Shown here: piece after piece, positions 24,277 through 29,476 of the stretch
Layout of the letters: each line of letters starts with the position of its first letter
Position numbering within the stretch: the stretch's first letter is position 1
Source of the DNA: DTU064 sp045588245
Lineage (GTDB): Bacteria > Bacillota > Clostridia > Oscillospirales > CAG-272
Length of the DNA: 29,476 nucleotides
NCBI GenBank assembly: GCA_045588245.1
Contig: JAZNDW010000002.1
Location: 1-29,476, forward strand
Direction of reading: 5' to 3'
Notes under the pieces: generated by a model
Told to the model about the DNA's origin: nothing
Databases searched by the model: none
Seen by the model: the letters and a program-made list of their open reading frames with translations, nothing else
Translations under genes and position numbers: made by a program

Positions 24277-24290
24277 CACAAAGAAAAGCT

Positions 24291-24319
24291 CCGGCGCGAA
24301 GCGGACCGCTTCGCGCCGG
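24291..24319. repeat. GC-rich 14-bp hairpin between nrdD and the trxB-like gene
   Basis: CCGGCGCGAAGCGG (24291-24304) and its exact complement (24306-24319) are separated by a single base. A T-rich stretch comes only six bases later, so it may be a weak terminator or a processing/stability hairpin that sets the ratio of the two gene products. Confidence 0.7.
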
Positions 24320-24348
24320 GGAAATATTTTTATACGGAGAATAAAACT

Positions 24349-25260
24349 GTGTACGATATAATTATAATTGGCGCGGGTCCCGCAGGACTCACGGCAGCAA
24401 TTTACGCTCGCCGCGCCGAAAAATCTGTGCTTATCATAGAAAAGGAAGCGTTCGGCGGACAGATGGCATATTCGCCATGCATTGAGAATTATCCCGGATT
24501 TGAGTCCGTTTCGGGAGCTGAGCTTGCGGATAAGATGGTATCTCAGGCGCTCGCTCTCGGCGCGGAGATCGAGCTTGCCGAGGTGACAGACCTCACGGAA
24601 GGCGACGCACCCGACTATATTAAAACTGTATGGTGCGGCGACGACAAATACGAGGCGAGGTCCGTCATAATCGCCGCAGGCGCTCGTCATCGCCGACTCG
24701 GCATCGACCGCGAGGAGGATTTTATCGGTCGCGGCATCTCATTCTGCGCGACGTGTGACGGCGCGTTTTTCAGCGGCAAACACGTTGCCGTCGTCGGCGG
24801 CGGCAACTCCGCTCTGATCGAGGCGCTTTCGCTTTCGGAGATCTGCGAGCGCGTTACGGTGCTGCAGAATCTTGACTTTCTGACGGGCGAAGCAAAGCTC
24901 CGCGATGCGATCGGCGCACGCGAGAACGTCACCGTTATTTGCGGCGTCACCGTCGACTCCATCATCGGAGACGACACTTTCATGGGACTTAATGTCAGAC
25001 ACACCGAGACGGACGAGATCGAGAGGGTGACTTGTGACGGTGCGTTCGTTGCGATCGGACTTGAACCGAAAAACGAGCCGTTTCAATCGCTTTCGAGCCT
25101 TGACGAGAGAGGTTATCTCATGTCGGACGAAACGTGCTGCGGAGAAACTCCCGGTATCTACGTTGCGGGTGACTGCAGAACGAAAACGGTGCGTCAGATA
25201 GCGACGGCGGTTGCGGACGGTGCCACGGCGGCGCTCGCGGCTGTGAGATTTTTAAGTTAA
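24349..25260 (+). CDS. trxB: Thioredoxin-reductase-like flavoprotein
   Basis: A 303-residue low-molecular-weight thioredoxin reductase-type enzyme. It has the FAD motif GAGPAG (8-13), the redox dithiol CATC (C133, C136), a second dinucleotide motif GGGNSA (150-155) and GIYVAGDC for FAD. The HRRxxxR signature that binds the NADPH phosphate, expected near 174-180, is replaced by QNLDFLTGE. The electron donor may therefore be NADH or ferredoxin, as in the clostridial ferredoxin-dependent thioredoxin reductases; this is inference. The start is GTG at 24349 with CGGAG upstream. It follows nrdD and is the obvious reductase for the fused redoxin domain. Confidence 0.9.
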   Translation: MYDIIIIGAGPAGLTAAIYARRAEKSVLIIEKEAFGGQMAYSPCIENYPGFESVSGAELADKMVSQALALGAEIELAEVTDLTEGDAPDYIKTVWCGDDKYEARSVIIAAGARHRRLGIDREEDFIGRGISFCATCDGAFFSGKHVAVVGGGNSALIEALSLSEICERVTVLQNLDFLTGEAKLRDAIGARENVTVICGVTVDSIIGDDTFMGLNVRHTETDEIERVTCDGAFVAIGLEPKNEPFQSLSSLDERGYLMSDETCCGETPGIYVAGDCRTKTVRQIATAVADGATAALAAVRFLS

Positions 25261-25277
25261 CGTTATTTTGCCCGAAT

Positions 25278-25294
25278 GGCGGGGGACCCCCGCC
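25278..25294. repeat. Perfect GC hairpin with one-base centre
   Basis: GGCGGGGG (25278-25285), A, CCCCCGCC (25287-25294), 17 bases after the trxB-like stop. No T-run follows. Confidence 0.6.
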
Positions 25295-25382
25295 ACCCTA
25301 TCGGTTGAAGTTTCTCGTCACGGCGGGAGCGAGCCCCTGTCTCACGATGAACACAACATCTTTAATAGATAGAGCGCAAAAC

Positions 25383-25413
25383 AAAAAAAGCGAGTCGGTC
25401 GACTCGCTTTTTT
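25383..25413. terminator. Bidirectional terminator between trxB-like gene and oadG-oadB
   Basis: GCGAGTCG (25390-25397), GT, CGACTCGC (25400-25407), with seven A on the left and a T-run on the right, so it serves the converging transcripts on both strands. Confidence 0.85.
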
Positions 25414-25419
25414 GCTGTT

Positions 25420-25563
25420 TTATTCTTCGTCCTTTTTGTCTGCGGTTACTTTGTTGAGGATCGCCGTTACGACGATGATGGCACCGATAACGATGAAGAT
25501 TCCAAGCATGCCGATTCCCATATAAGAAAGGTTCGTGACGAAATTCATAGGTTCAAATGTCAT
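25420..25563 (-). CDS. Very short OadG-like membrane subunit
   Basis: A 47-residue protein, MTFEPMNFVTNLSYMGIGMLG at its start, with one membrane helix (about residues 12-37) and a short acidic-basic tail ending KKDEE. The GMG-type helix start and ILNK exit match OadG, the small subunit of sodium-pumping decarboxylases. Typical OadG proteins have a long periplasm-to-cytosol anchor and a C-terminal tail that binds the carboxyltransferase; here only about ten residues follow the helix. AAGGAG lies eight bases before the ATG. The gene starts 23 bases after oadB. Confidence 0.75.
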   Translation of the reverse strand: MTFEPMNFVTNLSYMGIGMLGIFIVIGAIIVVTAILNKVTADKKDEE

Positions 25564-25586
25564 GTTAAATACTCCTTTACACTAAA

Positions 25587-26672
25587 TCAGCCAAAGAAGC
25601 TGAGTATGAGACCGCCCGCAATAACGGATGCGATCTGACCGGAAACGTTGACTCCGATGGAGTGCATGAGCAAAAAGTTCTGCGGATCTTCCTTCAGCCC
25701 CATCTTGTGAACGATTCTGCCGGACATGGGGAACGCGGAGATACCCGCCGCGCCGATCATGGGATTGATCTTCTTTTTGGAGAAAAGGTTGATAAGCTTT
25801 GCGAACAGTACTCCGCCTGCGGTGTCGAAAATGAACGCGAACAGACCGAGCGCGAGGATGAGAAGCGTGTCAACGTTGAGGAATTCCGCAGCCTGCATAC
25901 GGAGCGCAACCGTGATTCCGAGGAAGATGGTGATGAGGTTTGCAAGAACCTTTTGTGCCGTTTCAGAAAGGGAATTGAGAACGCCGCACTCGCGGATGAG
26001 GTTACCGAACATGAGACATCCGACGAGCATGAGAGAGTCGGGTGCTACGAGTCCTGCGATGAGGGTGATAACGATCGGGAAAAGGATGCGTGTCAGCTTG
26101 GAAACGTTCTTTGCCTCGTAAGGCATACGGATCATGCGCTCTTTTTTCGTTGTGAGAAGCTTGATTACGGGCGGCTGAATGATCGGAACGAGCGCCATGT
26201 AGGAATAAGCGGCAACCATAATAGCACCGAGGTACTTGGAGCCAAGCTTGTTCGCAACGACGATGGAGGTCGGGCCGTCAGCGGCTCCAATAATGGCGAT
26301 GGAAGCGGCGTCCTTGATATCAAAGAACATAGACGCCAGGCAAAGCGTAAAGAAGATACCGAACTGCGCTGCAGCGCCGAAGAGCATGAGTTTCGGGTTG
26401 GAGAGCAGAGGACCGAAGTCGATCATCGCACCGATACCGATGAAGAGGATCAGCGGAAACAGCTCTGTCGAAATACCTGCTTCAAACAGCGTTTCGAGCA
26501 TGCCGAGTTCGGCGAAGGGAAGGTTTACGATGATGGCACCGAAGCCCATCGGCAGAAGAAGCGTGGGCTCCATGTCCTTGGCGATGGCAAGGTAGATGAG
26601 GAGTCCTCCGATACACCACATGATGACCATCGGCAATGTGATGTGGGTCAGGTTTTCATATAATATCTCCAT
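25587..26672 (-). CDS. oadB: OadB-type sodium-ion-translocating decarboxylase beta subunit
   Basis: A 361-residue polytopic membrane protein of the OadB/MmdB/GcdB family, which couples decarboxylation of a carboxybiotin to Na+ export. The hallmark GAADGPTSIVVANKLG (D132) and AYSYMALVPIIQPP (Y156, Y158) are present. N303, G307, S312 and R319 keep the exact spacing of the Na+-site residues N373, G377, S382 and R389 of the Klebsiella protein. The ATG at 26672 with GGAG five bases upstream is chosen over a longer frame to 26747. No carboxyltransferase, biotin carrier or biotin ligase gene is nearby. A Mn2+-type riboswitch leads the gene. Confidence 0.93.
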   Translation of the reverse strand: MEILYENLTHITLPMVIMWCIGGLLIYLAIAKDMEPTLLLPMGFGAIIVNLPFAELGMLETLFEAGISTELFPLILFIGIGAMIDFGPLLSNPKLMLFGAAAQFGIFFTLCLASMFFDIKDAASIAIIGAADGPTSIVVANKLGSKYLGAIMVAAYSYMALVPIIQPPVIKLLTTKKERMIRMPYEAKNVSKLTRILFPIVITLIAGLVAPDSLMLVGCLMFGNLIRECGVLNSLSETAQKVLANLITIFLGITVALRMQAAEFLNVDTLLILALGLFAFIFDTAGGVLFAKLINLFSKKKINPMIGAAGISAFPMSGRIVHKMGLKEDPQNFLLMHSIGVNVSGQIASVIAGGLILSFFG

Positions 26673-26738
26673 AGATACTCCGTCTCGCCGCAACGTTGGG
26701 TGCGACGTTATTGTGATGAATTTGCGTCGGGAAGACGA

Positions 26739-26786
26739 CAAAAACAAAAAAGGCTGTTACCGTATAAGACATCTGTCCGGTAACAG
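26739..26786 (-). terminator. Riboswitch-controlled terminator ahead of oadB
   Basis: On the minus strand CTGTTACCG (26786-26778) pairs with CGGTAACAG (26762-26754), followed by CC and a run of T (26750-26745, continued to 26739). The first four bases, CTGT, also form the 3' half of the riboswitch P1 stem, so ligand-stabilised P1 would prevent termination. Confidence 0.9.
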
Positions 26787-26912
26787 TCTTGCCGTCGCAA
26801 CGAGACCCAAAAAAGACCTCGTTTGCTTATACGTGAGCGGACACCGACGCGACAGCGTCGGTGACGTATTGACGCTGCACGTCACGTTTTTTCGTCGGCT
26901 ACTCCCTGTATG
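26783..26912 (-). promoter_or_regulatory. yybP-ykoY (Mn2+) riboswitch upstream of oadB
   Basis: Read on the minus strand: P1 5' strand ACAG (26909-26906), the conserved GGGAGTAGC, a helix ACGTGA/TCACGT, the conserved GTCAAT, a hairpin ACCGACGC-TGTC-GCGTCGGT, a further hairpin GAGGTC/GGTCTC with a six-T loop, then the second conserved loop GGCAAGAC and P1 3' strand CTGT (26786-26783). Both metal-binding loops and their order match the yybP-ykoY family, known as a Mn2+-sensing ON switch. Directly downstream lies the terminator that shares the P1 strand, then oadB after 67 bases. Confidence 0.9.
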
Positions 26913-26919
26913 CGAAATA

Positions 26920-26948
26920 ATTATAACCGAGCCCCCGACGTTTGTCAA
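26920..26948 (-). promoter_or_regulatory. Consensus promoter of the riboswitch-oadB-oadG transcript
   Basis: On the minus strand TTGACA (26948-26943), 17 bases, TATAAT (26925-26920). The predicted start lies a few bases before the riboswitch P1 stem. Confidence 0.92.
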
Positions 26949-26989
26949 GCGAAAAAGGGCGTTTCTTACATACTTATCTATATGTGACG

Positions 26990-27027
26990 AAAAAACGGTC
27001 CCCGACGTGCGCGGCGGCACATCGGGG
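26990..27027 (-). terminator. Terminator of murC
   Basis: On the minus strand CCCCGA-t-GTGC (27027-27017) pairs with GCAC-g-TCGGGG (27010-27000), followed by ACCG and TTTTTT (26995-26990). It separates murC from the riboswitch promoter. Confidence 0.8.
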
Positions 27028-27038
27028 AATACGTACTC

Positions 27039-28490
27039 TTACAGAGCTTCTTTTTTGGGGATTATACGCGCAACGGCATAAATGGAGCCGGCGCCCATTA
27101 TGACGAGATTGTCACCCTCGTCAACGCGTGACGCCGCATATTCGGCGATGCACTCAAACTCGGTCTTTCCACCAAGCGAGCCTGAATATACGGCAACTCC
27201 GCCGTGTTGATTGATCTCGTTTGCGAGCATTTCGGAGTTGACGCCGTAAACGTCGTCCTCGCGTGCGGCAAAAACGTCGGCAACGATCACCTCGTCAGCG
27301 ATGGCGAGCGAATCGGCGAATTCCGTGAACAGAGCCTTCGTGCGAGTGTACGTGTGCGGCTGGAAAACGGTAACGAGCCTGCCGCCGAAGCCCTTCGCGG
27401 AGGTAAGGGCGGCTTTGATCTCCGTCGGATGGTGAGCGTAGTCGAGGTAAACGTCGGCACCCGACGGCGTCTTCCCAACGTGCTCCATGCGGCGCACAGC
27501 ACCGCGGAAAGCTTCCAAGCCCCGACGGACAGCGTCAATTGGGATTCCTGCCGAAAGCGTTGCCGCGGCGGCGGCAACGGCATCATCAATGTTGTGAAGC
27601 CCCGCTTCGGTAAGTTTTATGCGTGTCGGTTCGATCCCGACACCGACGAGGGTGAATTCCGAGCCGTGCGGATGAAGCACGATGTCGACGGCAAAAAAGT
27701 CGTAATCCTTTCGCGGCATGAGATCGGAGTCAAGCTCTGTGCCGAAGCGGAGAAGCTTGCCGGTGTAATCTGTGCAGACGTCGCGCACGTTCCCGTCGCT
27801 CCAGTTGACGACGGCGGTGTCGCCGACGAGGGCAAGACATTTACGGAACGAATCCTTCACCATCGGAAGTCCCGTAAAATAGTCGGGATGATCCATGTCG
27901 ATGTTCAAAATCACGGCAACGGTCGGATAAAACGAAAGAAAGGCATCCTTATATTCGCAGGCTTCGTAAAGGAAAATGTCACCGCCGCCCGCGCGGTAGG
28001 TGCATCCGAGCTCGTGTATCGCCGCGCCCGACGAGATGATGGGGTCACATTCTGCGGCAAGCAGAATGGAGGCGCACATTCCTGTCGCGGTTGATTTGCC
28101 GTGCATGCCCGAAACGCCGATGCGAACGGGACTCTGATACATCAGCCAGCCGAGGTAGTCGGCACGGGAGATGCGCGGAATTCCGCGCCGTCCCGCCTCG
28201 ACGTATTCGGGATTGTCAACGGAAACGGCAACGGTGTATACGAGCGCGTCGGCGTCGGTGACGTTTTCGGCGGAGTGCCCGATACGGACGTGGATGCCGT
28301 CGTCAACGAGACGCCGTGTGGCGGCGGACTCTGATCTGTCCGAACCCGATACGGTATATCCGTGAGCGGCTGTAATGGCGGCGAGAGAGGACATATTGAC
28401 ACCGCCAATGCCGACGAAAAAAATGTGTTTCGCGCCCGACAAAAGCTCGGTGATCTTTTCGGCACCGTAACGAGTGTTTGATGTGTTCAT
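27039..28490 (-). CDS. murC: UDP-N-acetylmuramate--L-alanine ligase
   Basis: A 483-residue cytosolic ATP-dependent ligase adding L-Ala to UDP-MurNAc, the first step of the peptidoglycan stem peptide. It shows the N-terminal UDP-binding HIFFVGIGGVNMSSLA, the ATP loop GMHGKST (128-134; most MurC proteins have GTHGKTT), NIDMDHPDYF in the central domain and DYAHHPTEI at the C-terminal domain. The ATG at 28490 follows AAAGGA. It is transcribed alone and divergently from spoVG. Confidence 0.96.
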   Translation of the reverse strand: MNTSNTRYGAEKITELLSGAKHIFFVGIGGVNMSSLAAITAAHGYTVSGSDRSESAATRRLVDDGIHVRIGHSAENVTDADALVYTVAVSVDNPEYVEAGRRGIPRISRADYLGWLMYQSPVRIGVSGMHGKSTATGMCASILLAAECDPIISSGAAIHELGCTYRAGGGDIFLYEACEYKDAFLSFYPTVAVILNIDMDHPDYFTGLPMVKDSFRKCLALVGDTAVVNWSDGNVRDVCTDYTGKLLRFGTELDSDLMPRKDYDFFAVDIVLHPHGSEFTLVGVGIEPTRIKLTEAGLHNIDDAVAAAAATLSAGIPIDAVRRGLEAFRGAVRRMEHVGKTPSGADVYLDYAHHPTEIKAALTSAKGFGGRLVTVFQPHTYTRTKALFTEFADSLAIADEVIVADVFAAREDDVYGVNSEMLANEINQHGGVAVYSGSLGGKTEFECIAEYAASRVDEGDNLVIMGAGSIYAVARIIPKKEAL

Positions 28491-28542
28491 TTTTGGAGAA
28501 TCCTTTCGAGAAATGACGAATATTAACATAAATTCAAAGATA

Positions 28543-28571
28543 ATTAAAAGAATTTACGCAAGAATCGTCAA
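28543..28571 (-). promoter_or_regulatory. Possible murC promoter
   Basis: On the minus strand TTGACG (28571-28566), 17 bases, TTTAAT (28548-28543). The region is AT-rich, so a chance match cannot be excluded. Confidence 0.4.
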
Positions 28572-28659
28572 GAATTTTAATATATGTATAGTAACATATA
28601 AGCATAAACGAGGAAATATCCGTATGGACAAATATATTAACACCGCAGAGGAGAACACT

Positions 28660-28953
28660 ATGGTTATCACAGACGTAAAAATCAGAAAAATGTTTGACGA
28701 CGGTCCGATGAAGGCGGTCGCTTCCGTGACGTTTGACGGACAGCTTGCTATCCACGATATCAAGCTTATTTCCGCCAAGGACAAGTTTTTTATCGTTATG
28801 CCGTCAAGAAAGGTTGCCGACGGAACGTTCCGTGACATCTGCCACCCGATAAATAAGGATTTCCGCGAGGTGCTGGAAGCTGCGATCGTTACGGCATATA
28901 ATTCTGAGCAGGAATCAGTGACGGCAGCGGCAGAAGCTCCCGCAACGGTGTGA
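28660..28953 (+). CDS. spoVG: SpoVG, septation/sporulation regulator
   Basis: A 97-residue cytosolic nucleic-acid-binding protein. The family signature is clear: MVITDVKIRKM, KAVASVTFD, IHDIKLI, FIVMPSRK and DICHPI. The start at 28660 is chosen because SpoVG proteins begin at this point and GAGGAG lies six bases upstream; an ATG at 28624 would add 12 residues. A non-conserved Ala/Glu tail follows, as in many homologues. In Bacillus the gene is driven by sigma-H; I could not assign a promoter in the AT-rich 28500-28620 region. Confidence 0.95.
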   Translation: MVITDVKIRKMFDDGPMKAVASVTFDGQLAIHDIKLISAKDKFFIVMPSRKVADGTFRDICHPINKDFREVLEAAIVTAYNSEQESVTAAAEAPATV

Positions 28954-28983
28954 AACAAGCTCCGTTGGAATATGAAATTTTCA

Positions 28984-29013
28984 AGCTCGCAGGCTTTGCC
29001 TGCGGGCTTTTTG
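28984..29013 (+). terminator. Terminator of spoVG
   Basis: CGCAGGC (28988-28994), a TT loop, GCCTGCG (28997-29003 region), extended by an AGC/GCT outer helix and a T-run. Confidence 0.8.
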
Positions 29014-29138
29014 CTTTTTGCGTTATGAATCTATATACATTATATGTTACAGATACAGTATATCACGTGCGGGCGAAAAAAACAATGCTTCCAAAGAGAA
29101 GTCGTGAGCCGCGGCACGAAAAAATCTTCTGTTTCCTA

Positions 29139-29167
29139 TTGACTTTTTGCGCCCGGTGTGAGATAAT
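29139..29167 (+). promoter_or_regulatory. Promoter upstream of the tRNA-Ser locus
   Basis: TTGACT (29139-29144), 17 bases, GATAAT (29162-29167). The first tRNA-like sequence starts 35 bases later, the intact tRNA 234 bases later. Between the spoVG terminator and this promoter (29014-29138) I see nothing else. Confidence 0.75.
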
Positions 29168-29202
29168 ATATGTCGCGCCCGACAAATCGCACAATCAAAT
29201 AC

Positions 29203-29342
29203 GGAGAGATATCGAAGTGGGGACGTTTGCGACCGCCGCCGGTGGCGGATGAAGGGAGCAAAAAGGAGTGGCAGCGGTCGAAATTTTGCGAAGCGAACAG
29301 CGAGCGAAAAATTTCGGGCACCGCAACAGGACATAACGGGGC
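29203..29342 (+). pseudogene. Broken tRNA-Ser copy split by a structured insert
   Basis: 29203-29220 is identical to the first 18 bases of the intact tRNA-Ser at 29402. The next tRNA block, CATAACGGGGC, appears at 29332-29342. In the intact gene these blocks are one base apart; here 111 bases lie between them, and similarity ends after the second block. The insert can fold into a long hairpin (29274-29287 with 29308-29324). Confidence 0.65.
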
Positions 29343-29401
29343 GCCCCGTTCGATGAAAAATTGAATAGTCGTTATACTCCAAAACGGAGTTTAACATAGA
29401 T

Positions 29402-29476
29402 GGAGAGATATCGAAGTGGTCATAACGGGGCTGACTCGAAATCAGTTTGCGCTCACGCGCACGAGGGTTCGAATCC
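29402..29476 (+). tRNA. tRNA-Ser (anticodon CGA), 3' partial
   Basis: Starts GGAGAGA TA and has the long variable arm of class II tRNAs. The anticodon stem-loop CTGA-CTCGAAA-TCAG gives CGA, and the T-loop begins GGTTCGAATCC at the window edge. The 3' acceptor strand lies outside the window. Confidence 0.95.

Noticed and set aside
21922..24690. Two long minus-strand frames (about 455 and 465 codons) across nrdD and into the trxB-like gene
   Set aside because: Antisense shadows of two strongly conserved enzymes in a biased codon context; no ribosome sites or recognisable domains.
25662..26663. Plus-strand frame of 333 codons, very rich in Glu, Asp and Arg
   Set aside because: It is the antisense of oadB; the charged composition simply mirrors the membrane helices.
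26596..27081. Plus-strand frame of 161 codons over the oadB leader
   Set aside because: It runs through the riboswitch, its terminator and a consensus promoter on the other strand, and has no protein features.
27204..28094. Plus-strand frame of 296 codons
   Set aside because: Antisense of murC, whose motifs are complete.
28474..28659. Longer start for spoVG
   Set aside because: The added residues are translated from the AT-rich divergent promoter region, and the family begins at the ATG at 28660.

Overview
The window looks like a chromosomal segment of a strictly anaerobic, low-GC-lineage Gram-positive bacterium of the class Clostridia, probably a gut-type Oscillospiraceae or relative. The reasons are SpoVG, an oxygen-sensitive class III ribonucleotide reductase, a ThiT thiamine S-component behind a TPP riboswitch, a DUF6171 protein, BspA-type leucine-rich-repeat surface proteins, and consensus sigma-A promoters with 17-bp spacers. 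Base composition looks near 50 % GC by eye (not computed). I see no phage, transposase, integrase or CRISPR array. The left edge cuts an ABC transporter ATPase gene and the right edge cuts a tRNA-Ser gene.

Layout. 1-738: end of an ABC ATPase. 739-2170: gene-poor stretch with stacked terminators, one AT-rich orphan gene, an array of mini-hairpins and tRNA-Trp. 2215-5349: three tandem M42 metallopeptidase paralogues in one minus-strand operon. 5529-7458: GH51 arabinofuranosidase with an upstream palindrome and a DUF6171 gene. 7692-8654: stand-alone E2-like acyltransferase fold. 8722-10502: minus-strand operon of a geranylgeranyl-reductase-like flavoprotein, a DUF2975 membrane protein and an Xre regulator, behind a promoter with an operator-like palindrome. 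10693-13092: ferredoxin-fused aldo/keto reductase, divergent from a HAD phosphatase and a homologue of the Anabaena sensory rhodopsin transducer. 13288-18241: ECF-type sigma factor, a membrane-anchored LRR protein placed like an anti-sigma factor, and an LRR lipoprotein. 18250-19079: TPP riboswitch and thiT. 19189-19637: operon of four tRNAs (Val-Asp-Phe-Gly). 19730-21458: methyltransferase and Hsp33. 21601-25260: anaerobic NrdD fused to a glutaredoxin-like domain, then a thioredoxin-reductase-like gene. 25420-26948: OadB-type sodium pump subunit plus a very short OadG-like partner, led by a yybP-ykoY (Mn2+) riboswitch. 27039-28490: murC. 28660-28953: spoVG. 29139-29476: promoter, a broken tRNA-Ser copy and the start of an intact tRNA-Ser.

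How the parts fit. NrdD with its own redoxin and a neighbouring flavoprotein reductase reads as a self-contained electron path to deoxynucleotides, with NrdR-like boxes on the promoter. The sigma/LRR/LRR operon reads as a surface-sensing signalling unit. The most unexpected arrangement is the Mn2+-type riboswitch with its own consensus promoter directly ahead of oadB-oadG. No carboxyltransferase or biotin-carrier gene lies nearby, and the OadG-like protein lacks the tail that normally docks the carboxyltransferase. This suggests a Mn2+-responsive role for an OadB-type carrier that I do not know to be described.
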